Below are positions 8,544 through 16,553 of a DNA stretch of 64,000 nt, piece by piece (the stretch's first letter is position 1; every line of letters begins with the position of its first letter). The position numbers and the translations under genes were made by a program. Where the stretch lies: positions 558,001-622,000 of the forward strand of contig NZ_JABGCG010000001.1 in the NCBI RefSeq assembly GCF_019799925.1, written 5' to 3'. The DNA comes from Blastococcus sp. CPCC 205250 (GTDB lineage: Bacteria > Actinomycetota > Actinomycetes > Mycobacteriales > Geodermatophilaceae). Under the pieces are notes generated by a model. It had not been told where the DNA came from, did no database searches, and was given only the letters and a program-made list of their open reading frames with translations.

Positions 8544-9092
8544 ATGGGCGGTGTCTCAGGGGGTAAGAAGCCTTGCCCCTACTGCGGTGAAGCCGTCAGT
8601 CAGTCAGCCGAAAAGTGCATCTTCTGTCGTTCGTACCTAACCGACGATGCCCATCCTGGCGCGCGATCCGGCATGGGCCAGCACCGGAGGGCGCCGATGA
8701 CGGCGCCAGGCCAACCGACGAACGGGTTGCGTCGGCGTAGGCCAGCGTGGCCCTATATGGACACGGCGGTTCCCCTCGCAGAGTGGAAGGGGATGTCGCG
8801 CCTCACCCGCGAGAGCACGGTTCCGTGCTTCTGCCAGGCGTGCGAACATCAGTGGCCTCAGGATGCAGACCTTTGCAACACGATTGCGTTCGAGCAGTCC
8901 CACGGTTCTCGTATGCAACCCGGCCTGAAGATGGAAAAGTTTGGCGCCACGTTCACGCCCTTCGCCTCCGGTCGTCGCATCGCCGCTGGCAATGAACTGC
9001 AGCGCAAGCAAGACGCAATGGCGGTAGTGTTGCGGGCTGCGGCGTGTCCGAGTTGCCGAAGCTTGGACATCCTCCTGGCGGTAAGACGCTAG
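8544..9092 (+). CDS. Double zinc-ribbon protein, unknown
   Basis: A protein of 182 residues. The N-terminus carries a rubredoxin-type knuckle pair, KPCPYCGEAV and EKCIFC, as in zinc-ribbon domains. A second possible metal site is formed by CFCQACEHQW and the C-terminal AACPSCRSLD. Between them is a low-complexity Arg/Pro stretch. The ATG at 8544 has AAAGGA 8 bases upstream, which decides against the longer frame starting at 8487. No enzyme motif is seen. The metal sites suggest a nucleic-acid or protein-binding role, but this is inference. Confidence 0.6.
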   Translation: MGGVSGGKKPCPYCGEAVSQSAEKCIFCRSYLTDDAHPGARSGMGQHRRAPMTAPGQPTNGLRRRRPAWPYMDTAVPLAEWKGMSRLTRESTVPCFCQACEHQWPQDADLCNTIAFEQSHGSRMQPGLKMEKFGATFTPFASGRRIAAGNELQRKQDAMAVVLRAAACPSCRSLDILLAVRR

Positions 9093-9147
9093 GCTAAGGC
9101 GCTCGCTCGGGAGCCGTCACACAGGCCCAAACTTCCGGGAATCTCAC

Positions 9148-9450
9148 TTATGTCGTGGGTGCCTTGTGAGGATGCGGCCGGGGGTCGAACCCCACCCAGG
9201 TGACTCCATAGCGATTGTGAACCGCTTTGAACATAGGATTCCCGTTGCCTCGCATGACCTCTGCCGGAGGCCGACACACTCCGGCGGGGCGATGCCGGTC
9301 AAATGTGTCCGCGGAGCTGAAGTGCTCATGACAGGTCGGGCAGTGCGCTTGTGCCAGTCCAGTCCATAGTCGGCGGCAAGCGCAGCTCCATACTCCGTTC
9401 CGACGCTTCTCGACCTCGAATGCGACCAATTCGTAATCTCGTCCTGACAT
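9148..9450 (-). CDS. FDXHR-type putative zinc-binding protein
   Basis: A small protein of about 100 residues with the core HCPTCHEHFSSADTFDRHR followed by a conserved Cys (AGVCRPPAEV). This is the pattern of the FDXHR family, short zinc-finger-like proteins common in actinophages and actinomycete genomes. A second Cys pair precedes it (WSCACRRLW). The ATG at 9450 has GGGAG 6 bases upstream; the longer frame from 9498 lacks this. Function is unknown. The family is usually phage-borne, which fits the capsid remnant at the left end. Confidence 0.7.
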   Translation of the reverse strand: MSGRDYELVAFEVEKRRNGVWSCACRRLWTGLAQAHCPTCHEHFSSADTFDRHRPAGVCRPPAEVMRGNGNPMFKAVHNRYGVTWVGFDPRPHPHKAPTT

Positions 9451-9581
9451 GCCTACTCCCCAAATGCTTCGCCAGGAGGTCCCCCGGGGAAGCGGCAAAA
9501 GGGGTACCCGGCAATGCCCTTGCGGACGTCCTGACGAAGGACCAACAGGTTCATGGCGCTACTACGTAGCTACCTGTGGGG

Positions 9582-10244
9582 CTACTCCACCTCTGCGAGC
9601 TCGGTCCACCCCGGTCCGGTGAGCCGGTAGCCGACGGCCCTCAGACCCTTGGTGACGACGTCCAGCAGGACGCGTTGTGGCTCAGCCTCCTTGTAGGCCA
9701 CGCCGGCCACCTGGATCGTCTGAAGTCTTGGGTGGTACGGCTCGACGCCGAATGTGATCCGCTCATCATTCCTATTGCCTGGCTCGACGCCTGCCGCCTG
9801 GGCCTCCGTCACACATTCACGGATCAGGGCGTTCCTCTCCGCCATCTGGTCCACCAGCCGAGATAGGGCCGCGCCAATGGCCGTAACAGCAGCCTCCTCC
9901 TGGACCTGTTGAGCATGGCCCACTCGGTCGCCGATTCGGTGCGCGGTGTATTCGGCGAGTGCCGGTGCCTCAGCCGCTTTCGCCTCGTCCACCTCGACGG
10001 CGGAGGCAGAGGCCAGACCTTCCAGTCGAGGCACCTCAGCTTCTGCCGTCAGGAGGTCCAGGCCTGTCACGCTGGCATCGCCTCGGCTATTGCGTTCCCT
10101 CAAGTTGGCCAGTGCAGCTTTGGCCCCTTCGACGGCGGCGAGAGCCTCAGCATGTCTGGACTCAGCGACCTGGCGCTCACTCCGCGCAAATTCGTACTGC
10201 GTCAGAGCGACGGCGGTAGCGGTGCGGTCCTTATCGTTGGGCAT
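9582..10244 (-). CDS. Coiled-coil hypothetical protein
   Basis: A 220-residue protein that is almost entirely Ala/Glu/Arg-rich helix for its first 140 residues, followed by a short globular end containing FGVEPYHPRLQTIQVAGVAY and YRLTGPGWTEL. Two ATG codons lie 6 bases apart. The AGGAGG is immediately next to the first (10250) and 8 bases from the second (10244), so the second is preferred. No domain is recognised. The position next to phage-type genes suggests phage origin; function is unknown. Confidence 0.55.
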   Translation of the reverse strand: MPNDKDRTATAVALTQYEFARSERQVAESRHAEALAAVEGAKAALANLRERNSRGDASVTGLDLLTAEAEVPRLEGLASASAVEVDEAKAAEAPALAEYTAHRIGDRVGHAQQVQEEAAVTAIGAALSRLVDQMAERNALIRECVTEAQAAGVEPGNRNDERITFGVEPYHPRLQTIQVAGVAYKEAEPQRVLLDVVTKGLRAVGYRLTGPGWTELAEVE

Positions 10245-10499
10245 TGTCATCTCCTCCTCGATACCCGCATCGTCTAGCGGGCATGGCTAATAAACCTGCG
10301 CATCGGCAGACGGCAGAGGGCTATCAATCAGCGGCAGAGTGGTCCCGTCAGGGACCGACCGCTAGATAGATGGAAAGAGGTGGGGGCGTAAGTGCTTCAG
10401 GTAGTGAGATGCGCCTGGGGTCATCTCACCGCTGCCTCTGTGAATCGCTTCCAGATCATCGAGCTTCGCGGTCACCGGTCGCGCGGTGCGGGAGGGGAC

Positions 10500-10970
10500 G
10501 TGACCTGGCTGCGGGCCCGGCTGGGGGTCAGCGACGACGGGGAGCGCGGGTCGGCGCTGGTGGAGTTCGTGTTCGTGGCGCTGGTGGTGTTCGTGCCGCT
10601 GGTCTACCTGGTGGCCGGGTTCTCCTCGGTACAGCGGGGGGTCTTCGCGGCGACGGCGGCGGCGCGGGAGGCCGGCCGCGCGTTGGGCACCGCACCGGAC
10701 GTCGTCACCGGGCAAGCGCGGGCGGAGCGGGCGGTGGAGCTGGCGGTGGCCGACCAGTCCGTCGACGCGACCGACGTCCGGCTGGCCTACGCCCCGGCGG
10801 GCGCCGGCTGCGATGCGGCGGGCAGCTACAGCCCGACGCTGGCGCCGGGGGAGGTGTTCAACGTCTGCGTGACGGTGACCGTGCGCATCCCGCTGCTGCC
10901 GGAGTTCATCGACGCCAACACCGCCACCGGCCAGTTCGTCGTCGAGCGCGACCGCTACGTGGACGGCTGA
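10500..10970 (+). CDS. TadE-like pseudopilin protein
   Basis: A 156-residue protein with a basic leader, then the processing site GERGSALVEFVFVALVVF. The Glu is at the +5-like position and a hydrophobic helix follows directly, as in TadE/TadF minor pseudopilins cut by a prepilin peptidase. The rest (about 110 residues) would lie outside the cell and has two cysteines. The start is GTG at 10500 after GGAGGGG. Other Tad pilus genes are not in the window, so it is orphaned. Its last 260 bases recur 2170 bp downstream in a truncated copy. A small hairpin (6-bp arms, 10961-10976) spans the stop. Confidence 0.75.
   Translation: MTWLRARLGVSDDGERGSALVEFVFVALVVFVPLVYLVAGFSSVQRGVFAATAAAREAGRALGTAPDVVTGQARAERAVELAVADQSVDATDVRLAYAPAGAGCDAAGSYSPTLAPGEVFNVCVTVTVRIPLLPEFIDANTATGQFVVERDRYVDG
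10711..10970 (+). repeat. Direct repeat copy 1 (3' part of tadE)
   Basis: The 260 bases ending at the tadE stop recur at 12881-13140 in the same orientation, about 94% identical by eye. Both copies end exactly at the stop codon. Confidence 0.9.
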
Positions 10971-11372
10971 CCGTCCGCAGCACGTGCATCGGTGCCGAGG
11001 TCCGAGGTGCGGAGCCTCAGCGGCACAAAGCGAACATCGCGGGTGGCCTCGCGCGACGCTTTGCAGCGGCACAATCACGTCTTGTTGTGGCGACCACGTG
11101 CAGGCGCGCCCCAGAGGGGACTGCTCAACCCGGGGACGCGCTGAATCAGCGTCAGCCGGCGGCGTGCATCCCGCAGGCCGCGCCACCCCACACCGGAGCA
11201 CCGCGAGTTGCGAAGGACCGGCGGGCCAGCTGCTCGGGCCTCATGGACGACGACGAGGCGAACGGGTCCTTAGGACCCTGTCGTTCAAGGGGGGCGAGCG
11301 AGGACGGTCTATTTGTCTATCACGGCCGCGCCCGTCGCTAGGCGCTCGGGCGTCTGCTCCGAGGGGGAAGCA
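10971..11372. other. Gene-free stretch before the 356-residue protein
   Basis: About 400 bases without a supported gene. The only notable element is a 15-base palindrome with 7-base arms (GGGTCCT/AGGACCC, 11264-11278), which could be an operator or a short hairpin. The last 20 bases hold a GAGGGGG ribosome site for the next gene. Confidence 0.4.
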
Positions 11373-12443
11373 ATGTCCGAAATAACAAGCCGTCGCATCA
11401 ATAGCACGGACGTACCCACGGAATTGGCGCGCGCGGTGCAGCCCATCGTCCTCAAGTGGGAGGCGGCAGCTGCTCGAGTTGCTTTCGGGTCTGCTAATCC
11501 AATGCAGTCTTGGCCCAAAGGTTCGCCGGAAGAGTTGCTGCACCAACGGTTCACCAAGCTTCCAGTCGACCTGCAGGAGATGAGCCGTAAGCGAGCGACA
11601 GAGTCACTTCAACGACGCCCCAGGATGGCTCTGCGCGCCGGACATCATCTAAACATCTCAGATCTCCGCGACCTGAGTGTTCAGATGGACCAGCTCCAGC
11701 TGGCCAACTTCAACAAACTTCAGATCGATGAGCCATTGCTGGAACGCCGAACCATCGAATTCTTCACCGACACGGCGAAGCTGCTGGGTCAACCGCAGTC
11801 CGCCGCACAAGCTGCCGGCCCTCCGAGCTCAATCACATTGCGCATGCAGCGCATGGTGTGCGTTGATGAGACGAACGCGGTCTGGCCGATCGGCGAGAAT
11901 GGAGAAGATGAGATCTCTATCGGTGGTGCGACGGTTGACAGCGATCAGAACACGGGGCAGATCCAGGCCTTCAACTGCGGCAACTTCGATGACTCAACCC
12001 GGCGAGATTGGAACCCCGCAGCGGACCTCGTGACCGTATCACTGGCGGGTGCCACTTACCCGAGGGCCCTGTTTGCCAATCTATTGCTTGTGGAACGCGA
12101 CCACGGCGGCATAGAGGGGCTCGTCAAGCAAATCGTCGATAAATTGGCACAGGAGGCAAAGAATCAGCTTGCTGGGTGGTTGGCAGGCGCCGCCATCGGA
12201 GGAGCCTTTGGAGGGGTGGTCGGAGCGATCATTGGCCTAGTCGTTGGCTACCTTATCGACAAATTGGTTGGCATCATCGCGGGCTGGTGGGACGACGATC
12301 CGTTCACGCCAGCAACGATCATGGTGTCGCTTCCAGACTCTGGTGCCACCTTCCCCAACAACTCCCGGACTATGGACTCAACAGTTGTTCGATTCCGCGG
12401 TCCTGGCGAGTACGCCGTTCGTTACGACTGGCAACTGAGGTAG
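11373..12443 (+). CDS. Protein with C-terminal glycine-zipper hydrophobic segment, unknown
   Basis: A 356-residue protein. Residues 1-160 are mixed helix with no signal peptide. Residues about 165-260 are beta-rich and carry the pattern MVCVDETNAVW, GEDEISIGG, then GNFDD and SLAGATYPRALFANLLLVE. Then comes a helix (VKQIVDKLAQEAKNQ) and a 45-residue Gly/Ala/Ile segment with repeated GxxxG spacing (WLAGAAIGGAFGGVVGAII), ending in WWDDD. I recall this layout from other uncharacterised bacterial proteins, but it has no named function. A membrane-inserting or pore-forming role is possible. The ATG at 11373 has GAGGGGGAAG upstream, which rules out the longer frame from 11313. AT-richer codons than its neighbours point to transfer. 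It lies exactly between two direct repeats. Confidence 0.65.
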   Translation: MSEITSRRINSTDVPTELARAVQPIVLKWEAAAARVAFGSANPMQSWPKGSPEELLHQRFTKLPVDLQEMSRKRATESLQRRPRMALRAGHHLNISDLRDLSVQMDQLQLANFNKLQIDEPLLERRTIEFFTDTAKLLGQPQSAAQAAGPPSSITLRMQRMVCVDETNAVWPIGENGEDEISIGGATVDSDQNTGQIQAFNCGNFDDSTRRDWNPAADLVTVSLAGATYPRALFANLLLVERDHGGIEGLVKQIVDKLAQEAKNQLAGWLAGAAIGGAFGGVVGAIIGLVVGYLIDKLVGIIAGWWDDDPFTPATIMVSLPDSGATFPNNSRTMDSTVVRFRGPGEYAVRYDWQLR

Positions 12444-12585
12444 CAGCGGATTCCCCGGGACTAGCTCGGTGCGCGGACAGGGGGCCCCGACCCGCCGGCT
12501 GCAGTGCGCCTCGCAGGAGTCGAGGACCTTCTGAAGCTCGGCGGTGGTCTGCGGCGGCTCGGCGTCGCGGGCGCGCCGCGCTTCT

Positions 12586-12843
12586 TCACCGGCGGCCGAG
12601 TGGAGGCACCAACGTTCGGCCGATGGCGCGCAGGCGAGCGTTGTACTTCGACGTGGACCGCTCCAGCGAGGTGTATGCCTCAGGCCCGCGGACGACACGA
12701 CCGCCGCCAGTGACGTGTTGTCCGCGTCGGGGCGGTCCAGCTCACTCATGGTGCGGCTGGTGCCCAGCACCAGGTGGATGCGGACGTGGACGGACTGTGC
12801 CCAGGCCAGCACCGAGGCCTCAGCACCCCGCGGTCGTCGCGCT
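12586..12843 (-). pseudogene. Unidentified coding remnant with one frameshift
   Basis: Two minus-strand frames look coding and join near 12690. The first reads EASVLAWAQSVHVRIHLVLG then TSRTMSELDRPDADNTSLAA. The second reads GPEAYTSLERSTSKYNARLR then AIGRTLVPPLGRR, followed by a stop at 12586-12588. The family is not recognised. The 5' end is missing, cut near the start of the second tadE copy. Bases 12444-12585 hold nothing else I can support. Confidence 0.4.
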
Positions 12844-12880
12844 GGCGGCCCGTCTTTCAGCGCGGCGACGCGCAGTCGTG

Positions 12881-13140
12881 GGCAGGTGCGGGCGGAGCGG
12901 GCGGTGGAGCTGGCGGTGGCTGACCAGTCCGTCGACGCGACCGACGTCCGGCTGGCCTACGCCCCGGCGGGTGCCGGCTGCGACGCGGCGGGCAGCTACA
13001 GCCCGACGCTGGCGCCGAGGGAGGTGTTCACCGTCAGCGTGACCGTGACCGTGCGCATCCCGCTGCTGCCGGAGTTCATCGACGCCGACACCGCCACCGA
13101 GCAGTTCGTCGTCGAGCGCGACCGCGTCGTCGACGGTTGA
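12881..13140 (+). pseudogene. 5'-truncated tadE copy (direct repeat copy 2)
   Basis: This repeats the last 260 bases of the tadE gene at 10711-10970 with about 15 substitutions (for example APREVFTVSV for APGEVFNVCV, losing a Cys). The hydrophobic pseudopilin helix and start are absent; upstream sequence is unrelated. A frame continues upstream to 12544, but that part is not similar to anything and is unlikely to be translated. Confidence 0.8.
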
Positions 13141-13242
13141 CGCGTCCGGCCGCGGGTGTCCCTCTGGTCACGGGGACCCCGGCGACCTCGCGTCGCGGCG
13201 CCGGAGCCAGGGATCCGGGACGCGACGGGCTACCAATCCCGC

Positions 13243-13782
13243 ATGCGCCTCACCCGCTCCCTGGTCGTGCTGGCCGCCGCCCTCGCCCTCTCCGGGTGCA
13301 GCGGGACCGAGGCGGAAACGGACCCCGGCGCCTCCACGCCGTGGCCGTTCGATGCGGCCGCCGCCTTCGACGAGCCCGGTCGCGACCACCTGGGCGCCCT
13401 GCAGCGAGCAGCGGTCGACGCCGCAACCGCCAGGACGGCCGCTGCGGCCGGCCAGCAGGCCGCCGAGGACGGTGCGCTGGCCGCCGCAGCACAGGCGGCA
13501 GCGGCAGCCGCCGCCGCCGCACAGGCCGCCGCCGAGGCCGCTGCCGACGAGGAGTGCATCGGCTACGGCTGCAGCCCCGAGCAGGACGCGGAGATCAACG
13601 CAGCGGAGCGGGCGGCCAACGACTACGGCCCGGGCTGCAACTACATGCTGTGCGGCGAGACCGACGAGTACCCGTCCTTCGCCTGCGACGCGGGGGAGGA
13701 CGGGCTGCCGGTGTGCGAGGGCGACGTCCCCGCGTCCGTCGGCACGTACCGGACCCCGGACGGCAGCCTGGTCGGCGGCTGA
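13243..13782 (+). CDS. Cysteine-rich lipoprotein, unknown
   Basis: A 179-residue predicted lipoprotein. The signal sequence MRLTRSLVVLAAALALSGC ends in an LSGC lipobox. After a Ser/Pro linker there is a long Ala/Gln helix (about residues 60-105, AAAAQAAAEAAA-type). The C-terminal region has six cysteines (ECIGYGCSPEQDAEINAAER, GPGCNYMLCGE, then ACDAGEDGLPVCEG), probably disulfide-linked outside the cell. The ATG at 13243 is chosen because it gives the signal peptide directly; no strong ribosome site is seen. Function is unknown. Confidence 0.7.
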   Translation: MRLTRSLVVLAAALALSGCSGTEAETDPGASTPWPFDAAAAFDEPGRDHLGALQRAAVDAATARTAAAAGQQAAEDGALAAAAQAAAAAAAAAQAAAEAAADEECIGYGCSPEQDAEINAAERAANDYGPGCNYMLCGETDEYPSFACDAGEDGLPVCEGDVPASVGTYRTPDGSLVGG

Positions 13783-13809
13783 CCGGTGCGGCGGGCGGCT
13801 GCCTGAGGC

Positions 13810-14028
13810 TCAGCGACGGGGCGCCGGCGTCCCCTCGACGGTGGCGGTGAACTCGAACCACGCCTGACCGCGCCAGACCGATCCGGGCAGCGGCCCGTCG
13901 ACGGCCAGCGTGCTCCAGTCGGGCAGCCGGCCACCGGCGGCCGCGATCACCTCCAGCTGCCTCTGCAGCTCGAGCGTCGCCTGCGCCGGGTCGTCGGAGG
14001 GCAGGGCCGCGGCCGCGCGGTACATCAC
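13810..14028 (-). CDS. Short hypothetical protein, possibly 5'-truncated
   Basis: The frame reads MYRAAAALPSDDPAQATLEL then QRQLEVIAAAGGRLPDWSTL and ends WFEFTATVEGTPAPRR. The sequence looks coding, but the only start candidates (GTG at 14028, next to an ATG) cut into a helix that continues upstream in frame as DLAETGARHAALV. No start precedes that up to an in-frame stop near 14115. It may be the 3' end of a longer lost gene. No domain is recognised. It converges on the lipoprotein gene. Confidence 0.4.
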   Translation of the reverse strand: MMYRAAAALPSDDPAQATLELQRQLEVIAAAGGRLPDWSTLAVDGPLPGSVWRGQAWFEFTATVEGTPAPRR

Positions 14029-14129
14029 CAGCGCAGCGTGGCGCGCGCCGGTCTCGGCGAGGTCACGCCCGTGGCCGTGTCGATGGGCCGTCGACGTCCT
14101 ACCGGTCCGTCGTCACCCCGCGTGACCGG

Positions 14130-15134
14130 TCAGCGCTCGTCCTGGTCCCGGTCCTCGCGGTCGTCGCCGTGGTCGGGCTGGTCGAAGGTGACGTGCACGG
14201 TCTCGAAGCCCTTCTGCCGCTCCGCCTTCGCCGAGCCGGTGTAGCTGCGCCGGTCACCCGGTGTCAGGTCCACCGCGTCGGTGAACGGGGTGAGCAGCGC
14301 GCGCGGGTACAGCCGGTCGACCCGCACCACGTTGATCTCCACGCACAGCACGAAGGCGACCGCCGCCAGGTACAGGAAGGCCAGCAGCCCCAGCACGAGG
14401 GCGAACACCCCGTTGACGGCGCTGGCCGAGTCCATCACCCGGCTGACGTACGCGACCCCGAACGTCTGCAGCAACTGCCACAGCACGGCGGCGGTGAGCG
14501 CTCCGGGCAGCACCTGGCGCACGGTCAGGTGGCGGGCCGGCGCGAGCCGGAAGGCGGACACGAACACCACCGCGTTGACCAGGATCGACGCCACGAGCGC
14601 CAGGGTCCGCAGCAGCGCCCCGAGCGAGCCGGCGCCGTGCGCCCCCAGCGTCGACAGCGTCGTCGTCCCGATCACGGCCACCCCGGCGGTGGCCAGCAGC
14701 AGCAGGCTGCGGCCGCGGGCGATGAACGGGTTCGGCCGGCTGTTGCGCGGCACCGCCCAGGCCGTGTTCATCGCGTGCTGCACCGCCTGCGCGACGCCCA
14801 GGCCGCCGTACAGGGCGCCGAGGATCCCGACGACCACGCCGAGGGTGCCGCCGCTGAGCCCGCGCGGCTCGCCCAGCTGCTCGCCGACGACGGGGAACTG
14901 GCTCAGCGCGGAGTCCAGCAGCCGCTCCTGGAGCTCCGGGTTCCCGGCCAGCACCGCGCCGAGGATCGTCGAGGAGAGCAGCAGCAGCGGGAACAGCGAG
15001 ACGAACGCGTAGTAGGTGATCAGCGCGGCCAGGTACGGGCCGGTGTCGTCGACGTACTTGTAGACGACGGCGATCGGGAAACCGGCGGCCGGATGACGGC
15101 GCTGCAGCCGGTCGAGCTTGTCCGCTACGGCCAC
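14130..15134 (-). CDS. YihY/BrkB-type inner membrane protein
   Basis: A 334-residue member of the YihY/virulence-factor BrkB family. A cytoplasmic N-terminal helix is followed by six hydrophobic segments, with the family signatures YLAALITYYAFVSLFPLLLL and GVFALVLGLLAFLYLAAVAF visible. The C-terminus is a charged tail rich in Asp and Arg. The molecular role of the family is not settled. The chosen GTG at 15134 overlaps the stop of the phosphotriesterase gene by 10 bases, so the two are coupled. The same frame stays open far upstream to 15929, but that part is antisense shadow and is not included. Confidence 0.8.
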   Translation of the reverse strand: MAVADKLDRLQRRHPAAGFPIAVVYKYVDDTGPYLAALITYYAFVSLFPLLLLSSTILGAVLAGNPELQERLLDSALSQFPVVGEQLGEPRGLSGGTLGVVVGILGALYGGLGVAQAVQHAMNTAWAVPRNSRPNPFIARGRSLLLLATAGVAVIGTTTLSTLGAHGAGSLGALLRTLALVASILVNAVVFVSAFRLAPARHLTVRQVLPGALTAAVLWQLLQTFGVAYVSRVMDSASAVNGVFALVLGLLAFLYLAAVAFVLCVEINVVRVDRLYPRALLTPFTDAVDLTPGDRRSYTGSAKAERQKGFETVHVTFDQPDHGDDREDRDQDER

Positions 15135-16108
15135 CGGCGCAGTGCACCACGTCCGGCAGGCGTCCGCTCCCAGGGGGCGGCGGTCCGACCGCCTGCGTCC
15201 ACCGGCCAGCGAGCGGCGAAGGCACGCGCCGGGTTGGCGACGAGGACGGCGGCGGCGACGTCCGCGCCACACGCCGCGACCAGCGCCGCGCGCACCGAGC
15301 GCAGGACCCCGGCGGCACCGGAGCCGCCGGTGCCGGCCCGCCCGGCGGGGGTGGTCGTGTCCCCGCCGAGGAGCAGCTGCCCGACGTGCCCCCGGTCGAC
15401 CGCCGCGGTGAGGAACGGCAGCAGGTGCCCATTGGTCGCCGCGTGCCGTCGGGAGGGGCCGTCCAGCGCGGCGAAGACCCCGGCGCGCAGCGCCTCGAGG
15501 AGGCCGGTGGCGTCGGGCCGCCGGCCCAGGTGACCGAGCACGACCCGCGCCGGTGGCACGCCGCCCCGGTCGCACAGCTCCGCCACCACCGCCCTCGGGT
15601 CGGTGCCCGCCTCGGTGTGCACGACGACCGGCGCGCCGGTGTGGCGGTGCGCCGTCGCCGCGGCGGCGAGGACGTGCCGGGCCACCGGGTCGGGCCCCTC
15701 CGGCGGCACGCCGACCTTGACCACGCCCGCGCGCACGCCGGTGCCCCCGATGCCCTCGGTCAGCTCCCGCACGAACAGCTCGTCGAGGTCGGGCAGCAGC
15801 CGCCGGAGGTGGCCGGGGGAGTGGTGCCGGGCCTGGTGCAGCCCCGTGGCCGCGACCAGGTGCACGCCGGAGCGGGCCGACAGCGCGGGCAGGAGCCCCG
15901 CCCGACGGCCGAGGCCGTGCGGCGTCCACTGCACCAGCGACCGCCCACCGGCGTCGGCGAAGGCGGCGAGCTCTGCGCCGGCCGCCGCCCGGTTGTCCAG
16001 CTCCTCGCCCGGCAGCAGCGGCGTCCGGAGGAACAGGTGGTCGTGCGCGTCGCAGACCCCGAGCTCCTCCGGCGCGACGTCGCCCCGCACCGTCCGGACG
16101 GCGCTCAC
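15125..16108 (-). CDS. Phosphotriesterase-family metal hydrolase
   Basis: A 327-residue TIM-barrel amidohydrolase of the phosphotriesterase (Php) group. Metal ligands are in place: His22 and His24 in CDAHDHLF, a Lys in RAGVVKVGV that would be carboxylated, His in VVVHTEAGT, His in VVLGHLGR and Asp in LLLGGDTT. Family members hydrolyse lactones or phosphoesters; the substrate here is unknown. The ATG overlaps the end of the carboxymuconolactone-decarboxylase-like gene, placing it second in a three-gene operon behind a TetR-type operator at 16521-16540. It may deal with a lactone or ester whose sensing involves the TetR at 17164. Confidence 0.8.
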   Translation of the reverse strand: MSAVRTVRGDVAPEELGVCDAHDHLFLRTPLLPGEELDNRAAAGAELAAFADAGGRSLVQWTPHGLGRRAGLLPALSARSGVHLVAATGLHQARHHSPGHLRRLLPDLDELFVRELTEGIGGTGVRAGVVKVGVPPEGPDPVARHVLAAAATAHRHTGAPVVVHTEAGTDPRAVVAELCDRGGVPPARVVLGHLGRRPDATGLLEALRAGVFAALDGPSRRHAATNGHLLPFLTAAVDRGHVGQLLLGGDTTTPAGRAGTGGSGAAGVLRSVRAALVAACGADVAAAVLVANPARAFAARWPVDAGGRTAAPWERTPAGRGALRRWP

Positions 16109-16509
16109 CGTTCCAGCGCCGCGCGCACGCAGCGCAGCGCGGCCAGCGCCCGCGGCGTGCCGATGTAGGGCGCCAGGTGGACGACGACCTCGGTCACCTC
16201 GACCGGCGTCATCCCCAGCCGCAGCGCCGTGCGCACGTGCCCCTCGAGCTGGGGCTCCACCGAGCCGAGCGTCGCCAGGGCCGCCAGTGTGGCGATCTGC
16301 CGGTCGCGCAGCGCCAGCCCCGGCCGCTGGTAGGTGCCGCCGAAGAGGCTGACCACCATCCAGTCGGCGAAGCCCGGCGCGTGCTGGTCGAGCCCGGCCA
16401 CCGACGAGCGGTAGGTCTCCTCGTCCATCATCCGGCCGAGCAGCTCGCGGCCGGCGGCGCGGTCCAGCGTCGACTCCTGCAGATCGGCGCCGAGTACGGC
16501 GTCCTCCAT
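16105..16509 (-). CDS. Carboxymuconolactone decarboxylase family protein
   Basis: A 134-residue all-helical protein of the CMD/AhpD-like family, closest in layout to PcaC-type gamma-carboxymuconolactone decarboxylases (GGTYQRPGLALRDRQIATLA, then EGHVRTALRLGMTPVEVTEV). There is no CxxC, so it is not a peroxidase. The ATG at 16509 has GGAGGAG upstream. It is first in the operon with the phosphotriesterase and YihY genes, which begins just after a 20-base operator matching the one at the tetR promoter. The reaction is unknown. Confidence 0.8.
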   Translation of the reverse strand: MEDAVLGADLQESTLDRAAGRELLGRMMDEETYRSSVAGLDQHAPGFADWMVVSLFGGTYQRPGLALRDRQIATLAALATLGSVEPQLEGHVRTALRLGMTPVEVTEVVVHLAPYIGTPRALAALRCVRAALER

Positions 16510-16520
16510 GTCTCCTCCTT

Positions 16521-16540
16521 CGTACGTACTGATAGGTACA
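16521..16540. promoter_or_regulatory. TetR-type operator, site 1
   Basis: CGTACGTACTGATAGGTACA matches site 2 at 17736-17755 in 17 of 20 positions and forms an imperfect palindrome. It lies 11 bases upstream of the CMD-family start, in the right place to block that operon. Confidence 0.65.
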
Positions 16541-16553
16541 ACCTGGGCCTGCG

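Noticed and set aside
9181..9193. T-arm-like sequence GGGGTCGAACCCC suggesting a tRNA
   Set aside because: No acceptor or anticodon stem fits around it, and it lies inside the FDXHR coding frame.
12544..13140. A 198-codon frame ending in the second TadE copy
   Set aside because: Its first two thirds have no similarity and no pseudopilin helix; treated as a truncated copy.
14130..15929. A 599-codon minus-strand frame containing the YihY protein at its end
   Set aside because: The first 265 codons are Arg/Pro/Gly-rich antisense of the phosphotriesterase gene. The YihY protein starts at the GTG at 15134.
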